Shown here piece by piece: positions 34,686 through 46,354 of a DNA stretch of 64,000 bases. Both the position numbers and the translations under genes were made by a program. Under the pieces are notes generated by a model that had not been told where the DNA came from, made no database searches, and saw only the letters and a list, made by a program, of their open reading frames with translations. The stretch is taken from contig NC_014844.1 of NCBI RefSeq assembly GCF_000176915.2, positions 186,001-250,000 of the forward strand, read 5' to 3'. Position 1 is the first letter of the stretch; every line of letters begins with the position of its first letter. The stretch is from Pseudodesulfovibrio aespoeensis Aspo-2 (GTDB lineage Bacteria; Desulfobacterota; Desulfovibrionia; Desulfovibrionales; Desulfovibrionaceae).

Positions 34686-35162
34686 ATGGTTATCGAACTC
34701 GGCCTGACCCAGCAGGCTTCGCAATTCAACGAGGCTCTGGACATCAAGACAGCGCCCGCAACCCAGAAAACCACCGAGGAGACGGCCCAGGCCTCCAAGG
34801 CGCCGGAGCAGCAGGGCGACACCGTGGTCATCTCCCAGGAGGCCCGCGCCCTGGCCGCGGCGGTCAAGAGCGAGGAGACGGAATCCGACAGCAAGGACAG
34901 CGACAGCAAATCCACCCAGGAGCAGCTCATCAGCAGCCTGGAGAAGCAGATCGAGAAGCTGGAGGAGGAGATCGACGAGCTTGAGGAATCCGACCTGCCG
35001 GAAAAACAGAAGCAGCAGCAGATTCAGGCCAAGCAGGCCCAGTTGATGCAGCTCAACGACCAGTTGCTCAAGGCGCAGCAGGAGCAGCTCGAACTGGAGG
35101 GCCAGGTTTCGGGCGGCGGCACCAGCGCCCAGGGGTTCGGCAACAGCCTGGCCGATTTCTAG
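34686..35162 (+). CDS. Coiled-coil hypothetical protein, 158 residues
   Basis: A soluble, Gln/Glu-rich protein with a strong coiled coil over about residues 75-140 (QLISSLEKQIEKLEEEIDEL). An upstream segment DTVVISQEARALA resembles short motifs of FlgM-like and other flagellar small proteins, but I do not recognise the family. ATG 34686 has a perfect AAAGGAGG site. It is divergent from the Pat-like gene and followed by a terminator, so it is transcribed alone. Confidence 0.7.
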   Translation: MVIELGLTQQASQFNEALDIKTAPATQKTTEETAQASKAPEQQGDTVVISQEARALAAAVKSEETESDSKDSDSKSTQEQLISSLEKQIEKLEEEIDELEESDLPEKQKQQQIQAKQAQLMQLNDQLLKAQQEQLELEGQVSGGGTSAQGFGNSLADF

Positions 35163-35209
35163 CCTTCGCCGGGAGAGGGCGGGCATGCCCCCATGCGGGG
35201 CGACATGAG

Positions 35210-35240
35210 GCGCAACGGGTCATGCCGTTGCGCTTTGTTG
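35210..35240 (+). terminator. Intrinsic terminator after the coiled-coil gene
   Basis: GCGCAACGG (35210-35218) pairs with CCGTTGCGC (35225-35233), loop GTCATG, then TTTGTTG. Confidence 0.65.
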
Positions 35241-35453
35241 CGTTCACTGGCCGGAGCCTGGGCCGGGGCCGGGGATGACTAGTGTGGTGGCGGGTCTGCC
35301 GTTCACCGGGCGGATTCGGACCGTTCACCTAAAATCGGTCACGGTTGCCCGAGCGATCCTATACATGGTAGCTCACAGGCAGGACGCCACGGCCAGCGGG
35401 CCGTCCTTGCCGCCCTCTTTCGCCGCAGTTCAACGGACAGTCAGGAGAAGCAC

Positions 35454-37436
<1,983 letters not shown>

Positions 37437-37464
37437 TCGCACCTTGCCCCGGCTCACACATGAA

Positions 37465-37504
37465 CCGGCCCGCCATCCAGAGGATGGCGGGCCGGGTTTT
37501 GTTG
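37465..37504. terminator. Intrinsic terminator after acs
   Basis: A perfect 14-pair stem (37465-37478 with 37482-37495, loop AGA) followed by GTTTTGTTG. It may also serve the converging cheW operon, although the minus-strand T-run is poor. Confidence 0.85.
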
Positions 37505-37550
37505 TGTGGAGGGATGTCGGGCAATGCCACGGTCCGTCGCGCTCCTGAGG

Positions 37551-38057
37551 CTACGCGGCCAGTTCCGGGCTGGCGTTCCCTGACTCGGCCATGCTTGGCA
37601 TCCGCACTTGAGAGAAGACCGCATCGACATCAACGATGATGATGAATTGATCCCCCTGCCGACCCATGCCGTTGATGTACTCGACATTGATGGCGGCACC
37701 CATCTTGGGCACAGGCTCGATGTCCTGCTCCTGCATTTCGAACACCTCCCGCACCGAATCCACAAGCGCCCCCAGGATGTGGGTTTCATTGTCCAGGGTG
37801 ACCTCAAGGATGATCACGCAGGTGTCAACCGTGTCGTCGATCCGCTCCATGCCGAGTTTCGAGCGCATCTCGATGACCGGCACGGCGTGGCCGCGCAGGT
37901 TGATGACGCCGCGCAGATGGTCCGGCGTCCCCGGAATCCCGGACGCCGGGGTTATTTCAAGGACTTCCCTGACCTTGCTGATGTCGAGGGCGAATACCTC
38001 CCTGCCAAGGGAAAAGGTCAGATACTGGCTGTGAGTGGAATTGTCTGTTCTGGTCAT
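37551..38057 (-). CDS. cheW: CheW chemotaxis coupling protein
   Basis: Couples chemoreceptors to the CheA kinase. The 168-residue protein has the CheW fold: YLTFSLGREVFALDISKVREVL, then GTPDHLRGVINLRGHAVPVIEMR with the receptor- and kinase-contact residues. The tail after residue 150 is extra and Ser/Ala-rich. It starts nine bases after the chemoreceptor gene, forming a two-gene operon. Confidence 0.93.
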   Translation of the reverse strand: MTRTDNSTHSQYLTFSLGREVFALDISKVREVLEITPASGIPGTPDHLRGVINLRGHAVPVIEMRSKLGMERIDDTVDTCVIILEVTLDNETHILGALVDSVREVFEMQEQDIEPVPKMGAAINVEYINGMGRQGDQFIIIVDVDAVFSQVRMPSMAESGNASPELAA

Positions 38058-38066
38058 GACCCCTCC

Positions 38067-40103
38067 TTAGAACCGTTCGAATTCGTGTTCACTGTCGGAG
38101 GTCATGTCCAATGCGGCACCTCGTGAGTCTCCGGCAGGTGCCTTGGCCTGTCCCTTGGTGTTGGGCAATGCCTTCATGGGCGCGCGCGTGACCACCTGAC
38201 GGGGCCGGCGCGGCCCGTTTCCGTTGGAACCGATCTTGAAGAAGCCCATGGTCTGTTGCATCTGCTCTCCTTGCCCGGCCAGCTCCTCGCTGGTCGAAGC
38301 CATCTCCTCGGAGGCGGACGCATTCTGCTGGATGACCGTGTCCAGTTGGCTTATGGCCTGATTGATCTGCACGGCACCGGCGTTTTGCTCGTTGCTGGCC
38401 GCGGCGATCTCCTGCACCAGTTGCGCTGTCTTTTCTATGCTCGGCACCAGGTTGTCCAGCATTGTGCGCGCCTGCTTGGCCGCGCCAACAGTGCTTCCGG
38501 AGAGTTCGCTGATCTCCCCTGCGGCCTGTCCGCTCCGCTCTGCCAGCTTCCTGACCTCCGCCGCCACCACGGCAAACCCCTTGCCGTGCTCTCCTGCCCT
38601 GGCGGCCTCGATGGCCGCGTTGAGCGCGAGCAGGTTGGTCTGCCGGGCGATCTCCTCGATGATGGAGATCTTCTCGGCGATATTGGTCATGGCCCCGACC
38701 GCCTCGGCCACGGCAGCGCCGCTTTTGCGCGCGTCCTCGGCGGAGGCTGTCGCGATCCTTTCGGTCTCCTGCGCGTTGTGGGCGTTCTGGCTGATGTTCG
38801 AGGTCATCTGCTCCATTGACGAGGAAACCTCTTCAATGGCGGCTGCCTGCTCCGTGGCGCCCTGGGACAGGGTCTGCGCCGCTGCCGAGAGTTCTTCGCT
38901 GCCGCTGGCCACATTGTCCGTGGCACCCTGGACATCGCGCACCACGCCGCGAAGCTTTGTGACCATTTCATTGAGCGCCTTTGCCAGGGTGCCGATCTCG
39001 TCATTCTGATCGATATCCAGCATGGTCGTGAAATCCCCTTCGCTCATGCCCTGGGCAAAGGTCACCCCTGCGAGCACGGGACGGGTGATGATGCGGGTCA
39101 GGAGGAAGGCAACGACCACGCCGACAATCAGGGCGATGATCAGGCCGACGATCATGATCGAAGACGCGGAGTTCAGGCTGTCCATGGCTTCGTTGGCCCG
39201 CGCCTGGGTGGCGGCCACGCCTGCCGTGGCGGTTCCCTTTGCGGCGTCGAGGACCTCGTTTCCGGCCACGGTGCGTTCCCCGTTGATTCTCTGGAGCGTC
39301 AGGGAGTATTCCAGATAACGCTCCATCGCGGAGCCGTATCGTGCGGCGGCCTCCTGGGTGTTTTTGATCTGCTGGATGTTTGCCGATGCGCGCGTGGTTT
39401 TGGACAAGGCGGCGAAGGCCTCGTTCATCTTCGGGAAATTCTGCATCGCCAGGCGCATGAGTTCCGGATCACTGGTGGCTTGCGCCTGGAAGTTCTTGAC
39501 GCGAGCGTCGTTGCCCAAACTGATGATGGTGTTGACGAGAGTTATTTTTTCAAGGCGCTCCACCAGTTTGGACGCGGGGAGCCCCTCGAAGACTTCGTTC
39601 TCCATGGCCTGATTCTGGCTGTCCAGAAAGTCGTTGCAGTTTTGCATGTACTCGCCGGCTGCCGCATTCATCTCGGACCGGTTGGCGGCCATGGCTGCAA
39701 TGATTTCAGCGGTCTTATTTGCCAGGACGGTGTACTTGTTCACGCCCTCCTGGGCCTCGGCAACGTCCTCTTTGAGTTGGACCAGGTTGGGGTGCTTCTC
39801 GGCATGCGCCTTGGCCTTTGCCAGGCTCTCGCGCACAAGGGCGAGCTCCTTTTCCCCCTGGTTCCAGTATTCCGCATCTTCGCTAAAGGCGTAGCCGCGC
39901 ATGGCGTACATGGTCATCATGGCCGCGCGTTCAAGGTCGTTGGCCATGGACACTTCAGGGACGTATTCTTCAGCAAGTTCCCGTGATTCATGTCCGACCT
40001 GTTGCATATTCAGGACGGCAATCCCGCCCAGGATTGCGGCGATGGCTATGAGCACACCGAATCCCAATCCAAGTTTCACTCCAAGCTTCAAATTCTTAAA
40101 CAC
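38067..40103 (-). CDS. Methyl-accepting chemotaxis protein
   Basis: A 678-residue receptor: TM1 near residues 8-30, a periplasmic helical sensor region of about 270 residues, TM2 near 310-335, a HAMP domain and a cytoplasmic signalling domain with the hairpin tip [23 protein letters not shown], split here as [20 protein letters not shown]. It ends EFERF, which fits the aromatic-x-x-aromatic pattern of CheR-tethering pentapeptides. GTG 40103 has a GGAGG site eight bases upstream; an upstream ATG frame lacks one. AT-rich sequence at 40140-40240 should hold the promoter. Ligand unknown. cheW follows. Confidence 0.93.
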   Translation of the reverse strand: MFKNLKLGVKLGLGFGVLIAIAAILGGIAVLNMQQVGHESRELAEEYVPEVSMANDLERAAMMTMYAMRGYAFSEDAEYWNQGEKELALVRESLAKAKAHAEKHPNLVQLKEDVAEAQEGVNKYTVLANKTAEIIAAMAANRSEMNAAAGEYMQNCNDFLDSQNQAMENEVFEGLPASKLVERLEKITLVNTIISLGNDARVKNFQAQATSDPELMRLAMQNFPKMNEAFAALSKTTRASANIQQIKNTQEAAARYGSAMERYLEYSLTLQRINGERTVAGNEVLDAAKGTATAGVAATQARANEAMDSLNSASSIMIVGLIIALIVGVVVAFLLTRIITRPVLAGVTFAQGMSEGDFTTMLDIDQNDEIGTLAKALNEMVTKLRGVVRDVQGATDNVASGSEELSAAAQTLSQGATEQAAAIEEVSSSMEQMTSNISQNAHNAQETERIATASAEDARKSGAAVAEAVGAMTNIAEKISIIEEIARQTNLLALNAAIEAARAGEHGKGFAVVAAEVRKLAERSGQAAGEISELSGSTVGAAKQARTMLDNLVPSIEKTAQLVQEIAAASNEQNAGAVQINQAISQLDTVIQQNASASEEMASTSEELAGQGEQMQQTMGFFKIGSNGNGPRRPRQVVTRAPMKALPNTKGQAKAPAGDSRGAALDMTSDSEHEFERF

Positions 40104-40363
40104 GATGCCTCCAACGGGTAAAAGATTACTGATTAGAGGCAAACATTTTCCTATCCATGTCTTTTGTAAAGACTGTTATTGAAGATTATAATATATTCAT
40201 TTTATTGTAGTATTTTGCTGTAGTATGTCGAATGAATGTGTTTAAAACAACTCATGTTGACATGGCCCCCTCTGCTGTAGAGGGGCTGCGAACGTGGTTG
40301 AGGCCGTCTGGCGTTCGGTCTCGTGGGTATCAGGGTGATGCGGGAGTGCGCGACCGGGCGGGC

Positions 40364-41677
40364 TCAGCCTTGCCCGGCCAGCGGGGCGGCGATCCTGCCG
40401 TCCTTGATCACGCACAGGGGCGCGGCCAGGGGGTGCAGGCCAGCTGCGAGGTCGCCGCGGACCAGGAGCAGGTCTGCGGCCATGCCCGGCTCGATGGCGC
40501 CCCGGTCAGCGAGGTTGCAGGCCAGGGCCGAGGTCCGGGTGGCCGCGCCGATGATTGCCGTCATGGTCAGCCCGGCCTGGCGCAGCAGATCCATCTCGCG
40601 CAGGGGCATGCCCGCCCCGGTGCGCCGGTAGGGGTGGTCGTTGCCCAGGGCGATGCGGCCGCCCATGGCCGCAAAGGCGCGCACCGTGGCGAACAGGGCC
40701 GGGCCGTTCCACAGGGAGCGCGTCAGCACGTCGAGAGTGGGGGTCATGATGATCTTTTCGCGAGCCATGCGCTCAAGCAGGCGCAGGAGGTGCGGGACCG
40801 GCTCCGGGTGTTCGCCCGCAGTCAGCACCGGGCAAGGGCCGTTCGCCGTGATCCAGCGGTGGGGGACATGCTCCACGGTCTGGGCTCCGGCATCCAGGGC
40901 TGGTTCCAGTCCGCCGCAATCCTCCACATGGCAGCGGGTTGTCAGGCCGAGCCTGCGCGCCTCGTCGCAGATGGCGCGGGCCGTGGCCGCGTCGAACAGG
41001 GGCCACGGGCGGACGTTCGGACCGGGCTCAAAGGCGAACTTGACCGTGTTGACCCCGGCGTCGGCCAATTGCCGGACGCGCTCCCTGGCCTGATGCGGCG
41101 AGGCGACGGTCAGGCCGTGGTCAGGGCTGTGGACCGTCAGGGGATAGCCGCCGGGCGGGCAGAGCATGGGTCCGGCGCAGGCTGCCGTGGCTGTGCGTCC
41201 GGATGGGGAATCGAGGAGCAGGGGCAGGGCGGACAGGGGCGAGGCCGCATCGCCGATGGAGGTCACCCCGTTGACGAGGTAGCGTTCCCGGCGCTCGTTC
41301 GAGGCGTGGAGACCATGGACATGGCAGTTGACGATGCCGGGCAGGATGGTCGCGCCCGGAACGGCCAGAACCGGGACAGAGGCCACGGCCCTGGCCCGGT
41401 CCGGGTCCGTGGCCGCAAGGATCGCCTCGATGCGGCCATGGGCCACCAGCACGGCCATGTCCGGCTGCGGCGGCCCGCTGTCGCCCCGGATGAGCGTGCC
41501 GGTCACGGCGTAGCGCGCTCCGGCCACGAACCGGGTAGGGTCATGAACGGGGTCAAGAATCGGATCACGGACAGGAGCAGGGGCCTTGATGCGTGGAGCG
41601 GCCAGGGCCGGGACGATCCGCCACGGACTCCACGCGGCCACCACGCCAAGGGCTGCCAGGAATTCACGCCGGTTCAT
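40364..41677 (-). CDS. Tat-exported amidohydrolase family protein
   Basis: The 437-residue protein starts with a twin-arginine signal (MNRREFLAALGVVAAW), so it is probably exported folded to the periplasm. It has the metal-dependent hydrolase motif NCHVHGLH, later HVEDCGG, EHVPHRW and GNDHPYR, supplying the usual His and Asp metal ligands, and a C-terminal composite-domain segment GAIEPGMAADLLLV. The family includes imidazolonepropionase-like enzymes; the substrate is unknown. ATG 41677 has a GGAGG site. Confidence 0.82.
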   Translation of the reverse strand: MNRREFLAALGVVAAWSPWRIVPALAAPRIKAPAPVRDPILDPVHDPTRFVAGARYAVTGTLIRGDSGPPQPDMAVLVAHGRIEAILAATDPDRARAVASVPVLAVPGATILPGIVNCHVHGLHASNERRERYLVNGVTSIGDAASPLSALPLLLDSPSGRTATAACAGPMLCPPGGYPLTVHSPDHGLTVASPHQARERVRQLADAGVNTVKFAFEPGPNVRPWPLFDAATARAICDEARRLGLTTRCHVEDCGGLEPALDAGAQTVEHVPHRWITANGPCPVLTAGEHPEPVPHLLRLLERMAREKIIMTPTLDVLTRSLWNGPALFATVRAFAAMGGRIALGNDHPYRRTGAGMPLREMDLLRQAGLTMTAIIGAATRTSALACNLADRGAIEPGMAADLLLVRGDLAAGLHPLAAPLCVIKDGRIAAPLAGQG

Positions 41678-41847
41678 GGTCGTTTCGCCTCCGCTGGCCT
41701 GACCGGTCCGGGCAACGCGATAGGGCCGATCCAGAGCCGCCCCGAGGAACCCGGAACCGCTGGACAGGCCCGCCCGGCACGCGGGCATCCCTGTGCGAAG
41801 GCGGCTGCCGCACACGGTATCGATACGCTATCGGGGCCGGAATTGCC

Positions 41848-43107
41848 TTATTGGGCAGGGTCTTCCGCGTTGCCGGATGAAAAGAACGAGTCGGCCCAGG
41901 TAAAGGCGTGCTGGTAGCTGACGGCCACGGTGCCGGGGAGCAGGTCCAGGGTGCTGGCCGTGGCGCTGACCGCGTCCCAGTCCGAGCTTTCGATGGCTTT
42001 GGCCAGGGCGAGCCACGGCGCGTACTGGTTGGGCTCGCCGCACAGGGCTTCCTTGATGGCGTCGTCCACGGGCAGGTGGTTGACGATATCCTTCATCTTC
42101 ATGTCGAGCAGGGCGTCGAGCAGGGAGAAGAGGCCGAGCATGAAGAGCTTGTCCGATTCCTCCTCGTGGCCGCCGCCCAGGGCCGCTGTCTCGAAGAGCT
42201 TGGCCCGGTGGGCCGAGAGGTAGGACAGCTCCAGGCTCTTCTGCGAGGGGGCCATGTCGGTCAGGATGATCAGGCGCAGCCAGTTGCGGATGGGCTTCCA
42301 CCCGGCCAGGACCACGGCCTGCCTGATGGAGGTGATGGTGGCGGCAAAGCTGAAGCTGGCGGAGTTGAGAAAGTTGAGCAGCCGGTAGCTGATGGCCACG
42401 TCCGCCTCGATGGCCGGGGCCAGGGAGTCGAAATCGGGTTCGTCCTTCTCGATGATCTCGAAGAGCTTGAGCCGGGTGACCTCCGAGGAGGTGAGCTTGC
42501 GGCCCGATTCGGTCTGCGGGCGTTTGAAGAAAAAGCCGTGGAACAGGGTGAATCCCGCCTCCCTGGCTCTGGCGAGGTCGTCGGCGCTCTCCACGCGCTT
42601 GGCCATCAGCCGGGTGATGCCGAGCTTGCGGCCTCTGGCCGCGACATAGGCGAGGTCGGCCTCGTCCTTGTCGGCCATGTCCACCATGAGCAGGTCGGCC
42701 ATCTCGGCCAGCCGCTCGCTGCCGGGCTTGCCCTCGAAGTTGTTGACCGCCAGTTCAAAACCGTCGCTTTTGAAATTTCTGAGGGCCGCGAGCAGGGCGT
42801 CGGAAGGCTCGGCCTGCTCTTCGAGGATGATGACGGTCTTGCTCCAGGGCACGGCCAGGGGAGTTCCGGCGATCACATCCGCCGGGGTGAAGTGGATGAG
42901 CAGGCGGGAGTTCTGGCCGCCCAACCCGCCATAGAGGGGGAGGTTGGCCACGAGATTCATGGTCGCCTCGGAGTTGTCCGAGATCACGGCCCGGTCAGCG
43001 TCCTGGCTGTCCCTGAAAAGCATCAGGTAGCCCCAGGTCTCGCTGTGCGTGTTGAAGACGGGCTGTCGGGCGATGAAGATGGTTTCGTAGGTGGTGGTCT
43101 CGTCCAT
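41848..43107 (-). CDS. EAL-HDOD signalling protein with degenerate EAL domain
   Basis: A 419-residue YuxH-like protein: an N-terminal EAL-like domain (FIARQPVFNTHSETWGYLMLFR, shown in positions 10-31) and a C-terminal HDOD domain (about 200-395). The EAL signature glutamate is absent (YLMLFR instead of YELLFR), so it should not hydrolyse cyclic di-GMP. It may act as a binding or adaptor protein. The start follows GAGAGAGGGACA. A TTGACT with poor -10 lies upstream at about 43188. Confidence 0.85.
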   Translation of the reverse strand: MDETTTYETIFIARQPVFNTHSETWGYLMLFRDSQDADRAVISDNSEATMNLVANLPLYGGLGGQNSRLLIHFTPADVIAGTPLAVPWSKTVIILEEQAEPSDALLAALRNFKSDGFELAVNNFEGKPGSERLAEMADLLMVDMADKDEADLAYVAARGRKLGITRLMAKRVESADDLARAREAGFTLFHGFFFKRPQTESGRKLTSSEVTRLKLFEIIEKDEPDFDSLAPAIEADVAISYRLLNFLNSASFSFAATITSIRQAVVLAGWKPIRNWLRLIILTDMAPSQKSLELSYLSAHRAKLFETAALGGGHEEESDKLFMLGLFSLLDALLDMKMKDIVNHLPVDDAIKEALCGEPNQYAPWLALAKAIESSDWDAVSATASTLDLLPGTVAVSYQHAFTWADSFFSSGNAEDPAQ

Positions 43108-43419
43108 TGTCCCTCTCTCTCGAGTGTCCCTCGCATCCTGGCCGTGATCGACACGTCCGGATAGTGGTCATTATTCTCGCCGCAGTCAATAAAATGAATG
43201 GCCTGGCCGGTCAAGTGGGAACCCCGTGAAAAAGGCTGGTGCCGCTGTTCCTCCGCGATGGCCCCCCCCGCGGCCCAGGGCGTGGACTGCTTCCCGGTGC
43301 ATGCGATGCAGGAGCCGGGCCATGATAGTCCTTTCCTCTTCCTGACGAGTGTATTATGTCAACCACAATGTCGCAGAAATGCGCACGGCAACGCGAACCC
43401 ATCATGCGAGAGGTGCAGG
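43108..43419. other. Divergent promoter region without a gene
   Basis: 312 bases between the EAL-HDOD gene (minus) and the aldolase-type gene (plus). A TATTAT -10 candidate is at 43352-43357 for the plus gene, without a clear -35. No coding signal seen. Confidence 0.5.
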
Positions 43420-44223
43420 ATGCACATAGGCAAGGCAATTCGACTGGAGAGGATATTCAACCGCGACACCCGTCGCACCATCATCGTGCCCATGGACCAC
43501 GGGGTGACTGTCGGCCCCATCCCCGGTCTTGAGAAGATGCGCGACACCGTCACCAGCCTCGTGGCTGGCGGAGCCAATGCTGGGCTGGTCCACAAGGGCC
43601 AGGTCAAGCTCGGCCACCGCATGCAGGGGCGCGATTTCGGGCTCATCGTCCATCTGTCGGCAGGCACGGTCCTGTCGCCGTTTCCCAACGTCAAACGGCT
43701 GGTGACCACGGTTGAGGAGGCCATCCGCCTGGGCGCGGACGGCGTCAGCGTCCATGTCAACCTGGGCGACGAGACCGAGGGGCAGATGCTCGCCGATCTC
43801 GGCGCGGTGGCCGCCTCGGCTGCCGAGTGGGGCATGCCGCTCTTGGCCATGGTCTACGCGCGTGGTCCCAAGGTGCGCGACGAGTACGCCCCGCAGATGG
43901 TGGCCCACTGCGCCAGGGTCGGGGCCGAGCTGGGCGCGGACGTGGTCAAGGTCAACTACACCGGCGATGCCGAGAGCTTTGCCCGCGTGGTCGAGTGCGC
44001 CTGCGTGCCTGTGGTCATCGCGGGCGGTCCCAAGCTCGATTCGACCAGGGACTTCCTGAGCATGGTCCGGGTTTCCATCGACGCGGGCGGCTCCGGGCTG
44101 TCTGTGGGCCGCAACGTGTTCCAGCACCGCGACCCCACGCGGCTGGTCCAGGTGCTCAACCGGGTGGTTCACGAGGGAATGAGCGTGGACGAGGCGTTGG
44201 ACGGCTTCGAGGACGTGCAGTAG
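43420..44223 (+). CDS. 2-amino-3,7-dideoxy-D-threo-hept-6-ulosonate synthase (class I aldolase family)
   Basis: In organisms lacking the normal first shikimate enzymes, this aldolase condenses aspartate semialdehyde with a sugar phosphate on the way to dehydroquinate. The 267-residue protein has MDHGVTVGP (the Asp-His near residue 27), the Tyr/Arg segment MVYARGPK and the Schiff-base lysine in VVKVNYTGD, followed by IAGGPK; all fit the archaeal AroA' group. Related class I fructose-bisphosphate aldolases cannot be fully excluded. ATG 43420 has GAGAGGTG upstream. The usual partner, DHQ synthase II, is not adjacent. Confidence 0.82.
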   Translation: MHIGKAIRLERIFNRDTRRTIIVPMDHGVTVGPIPGLEKMRDTVTSLVAGGANAGLVHKGQVKLGHRMQGRDFGLIVHLSAGTVLSPFPNVKRLVTTVEEAIRLGADGVSVHVNLGDETEGQMLADLGAVAASAAEWGMPLLAMVYARGPKVRDEYAPQMVAHCARVGAELGADVVKVNYTGDAESFARVVECACVPVVIAGGPKLDSTRDFLSMVRVSIDAGGSGLSVGRNVFQHRDPTRLVQVLNRVVHEGMSVDEALDGFEDVQ

Positions 44224-44870
44224 CTTTTCCTGGGCCGGGCCGCCTCCCTTTCCTGGTCGGTGCAGGGCGTGTCCGGCCTTCTGCCCTTGTCCGGGCCAGA
44301 CAGCTGGCCCGTGGTCCCTGGCCGGACGCCCATCGGGCCATCCGGCGTTTCTGTCCGCCGCCCGCCGCCCCTTTCCGGCCCTGGCAGCGCATCCGGCTGT
44401 GATCGCCTGCCCACGGCGTCCGAGACCGCGAATCCGGCCCGCCTGAAGTCCTCAGCCTTGGGTAGGGCCTTTTCCCCTTCCGGAAGAATCAAGACAGCAA
44501 TCCGCATCACCCACCTCGCTGCATCCTGCCGCCCCGCGCCTGCCCGGCAATATAGGGTGGCATGATATTATAGACAACATGGGCGCACCCTAGGAGTTGT
44601 CTTGGCGAATGTCCAGCAAAAACTGACAAATTTCGTACATAATGGCCTATTTTACTTTGAAAAAAAGGTCAAATAACATTATAAGTTTTGGGCGTCGCAG
44701 TGCGCATTGATTCAACGTGACGCCTGTGGCGTGCAAACAAGAAGCAATGCTAGGGCAAGAATTGGTTGTTGCAATGATTATGTGTGACGCTGCAATGCAC
44801 GATGCATCGAGTAAGACATTGGTTGTGTCTTTGGCGAATGTTTCACCTCCCCGGACACTCAAAGCAGGAA
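44224..44870. other. Non-coding stretch with low-GC core
   Basis: About 650 bases without a recognised gene. The part from 44560 to 44850 is much more AT-rich. It contains an inverted repeat AGACAAC (44572-44578)/GTTGTCT (44596-44602) and a direct repeat TTGGCGAATGT at 44602-44612 and 44831-44841 that brackets the low-GC core. Confidence 0.5.
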
Positions 44871-44908
44871 GGGCCGGTTTCGACAGCACCTGTCGAAACC
44901 GGCCCTTG
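44871..44908 (-). terminator. Strong hairpin terminator of the repressor-HEAT operon
   Basis: A perfect 15-pair stem (44871-44885 with 44891-44905, loop GCACC) lies 46 bases after the stop codon of the minus-strand gene. Its T-run is short on both sides. Confidence 0.7.
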
Positions 44909-44951
44909 TGCAGCGCATTTCAGGCATGGTCCGGGCTGGTCCGGCTTCGCG

Positions 44952-45356
44952 TCAGGCCTTGTCCGCAGCCTTGAAGACGAACAGGGGCAGTCTGGCCAGG
45001 GTTTTCCATCCATCCTCGGTCTTGATGGCGGCGGATATGGTGTGGCGGCCTTCGGCGGCCACCTTGAGGCCGGGCAGCTGGAAGTTCATCTTGTGCAGCA
45101 TGGTCGCGCCCGGTGTGAGCTCCTGCACGCCGAGGATGGTGCCCTTGCCCTGGGGCGGGGTCAGGCGCAGGGAGACGGTGAAGGGGCGGTTCTCGTTGCC
45201 CTCCAGGTCCCACAGGCTGGCGAAAAACACGGGCGGGAGCACGGCGGGGAGCGAGGGGACCACGGCGTGTTCCACGGTGCGGATGAAGGAGGTGCTGCTG
45301 GAGTCGCGGTCGATGATCAGATCGGCGCAGACCAGGGCGTAGACGAGTTTTGGCAT
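44952..45356 (-). CDS. DUF6941-like hypothetical protein
   Basis: A 134-residue soluble protein. The opening MPKLVYALVCADLIID, a mid GNENRPFTVSLRL and a late HTISAAIKTEDGW suggest a beta-sandwich similar to the DUF6941 family; this is by-eye recall and needs a profile search. ATG 45356 follows AAGGGAGACTCC, and the gene begins 13 bases after the HEAT-repeat gene. It is the last gene of the operon that starts with the S24 repressor. Confidence 0.65.
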   Translation of the reverse strand: MPKLVYALVCADLIIDRDSSSTSFIRTVEHAVVPSLPAVLPPVFFASLWDLEGNENRPFTVSLRLTPPQGKGTILGVQELTPGATMLHKMNFQLPGLKVAAEGRHTISAAIKTEDGWKTLARLPLFVFKAADKA

Positions 45357-45369
45357 GGAGTCTCCCTTT

Positions 45370-46332
45370 CTATTGGTCATGTCTGGCCCCGGACAGGGAC
45401 AGACGCAGGTCGTCGGGCAGGGTCAGGACCGAGTCCGGGTCTATGTCGGACAGGAGCAGGGCCGCGCCGGTGCGCTGGCTGGGCGTGCCTGTCTCCACGG
45501 CGCGGTACAGGGCCGGGGCCGCATCCGGCCCGATTGCCAGCAGGGCGCGGAAGGCGATCTGGGCCAGGGGCGTACCGGGGCGGTCCAGGAGCTGGACCAG
45601 CACGGGCGCGGCGCCAGAGCCCATCCGGGCCAGGGGAAAGCCGGTGGGCCGGGCGCCCAGGAGCATGAGGTGGTGCCAGACCAGGGCGGGCGGCGGCCCG
45701 ATGAGGTCGATGGCCTCGGCCACCACATGGACCACGCGCGGGTCGTCAATGTCCAGGGCGCGGATCAGGGCCGGGACGGCGGGCTGGGCCGCATCCCCCA
45801 TGTGGCCCAACATCCAGGCCGCCTTGGACCGGGCAAAGGGATCGGCGGCGGTCAGTCCGTCGGCCAGGGCCGGAACGGCCCGCGCGCCCATGAGGCTCAA
45901 AGCGTAGGCTGCGGCGTCGCGTGTCCGGGCATCGGGGTCGCTCAACAGGTCCACGAGCCTGGGAGCCAGGGGCGGCCCGGCCACGGCAGCGGAATGGGCA
46001 CCCATGCTGCGCACGGCCATATCCGGGTCGGCCAGGGCAGCGAGGATGGCATCCCCGGCCAGTTCCGGCGCGGGCAGCAGCCCAAGGCCCAGGGCCGCGC
46101 CGCGCCGCTCGGCAGCGGAGCCGGTGCGCACCGTATCGGTCAGCCCGGCCATGGCGGCCAGTCCCATGGCCCTGATCCGGGCTGCGGCCTCGTTGCGCGC
46201 GGCAGGGTCCGTGCCGCCCAGGGCCACAGCCAGGGGTCGTATCGGGTCTGATGCCGGGGCCGCGAGGCCGGGCGCGGCCAGGATCAGCAGGCACAGGGCG
46301 CAGAGCGAAATATGTCGAATGGCAAACTGCAT
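45370..46332 (-). CDS. Secreted HEAT-repeat protein
   Basis: A 320-residue protein with an N-terminal signal peptide (about residues 1-25, cleavage near LAAPASD) followed by HEAT/PBS-type helical repeats over about 30-290, for example ALADPDMAVRSMGAHSAAV and RLVDLLSDPDARTRDAAAYAL. Such repeats are protein-binding scaffolds. It starts 22 bases after the S24 repressor gene and 13 before the DUF6941-like gene. Periplasmic location is inferred. Confidence 0.78.
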   Translation of the reverse strand: MQFAIRHISLCALCLLILAAPGLAAPASDPIRPLAVALGGTDPAARNEAAARIRAMGLAAMAGLTDTVRTGSAAERRGAALGLGLLPAPELAGDAILAALADPDMAVRSMGAHSAAVAGPPLAPRLVDLLSDPDARTRDAAAYALSLMGARAVPALADGLTAADPFARSKAAWMLGHMGDAAQPAVPALIRALDIDDPRVVHVVAEAIDLIGPPPALVWHHLMLLGARPTGFPLARMGSGAAPVLVQLLDRPGTPLAQIAFRALLAIGPDAAPALYRAVETGTPSQRTGAALLLSDIDPDSVLTLPDDLRLSLSGARHDQ

Positions 46333-46354
46333 GATTGTCTCCGAAGCCTGACGG

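Noticed and set aside
40232-41917. 561-codon plus-strand open frame
   Set aside because: Antisense to the Tat-exported amidohydrolase, which has a complete signal and metal-binding motifs.
44647-44889. 80-codon minus-strand frame
   Set aside because: No ribosome site, overlaps the terminator hairpin, no motif.
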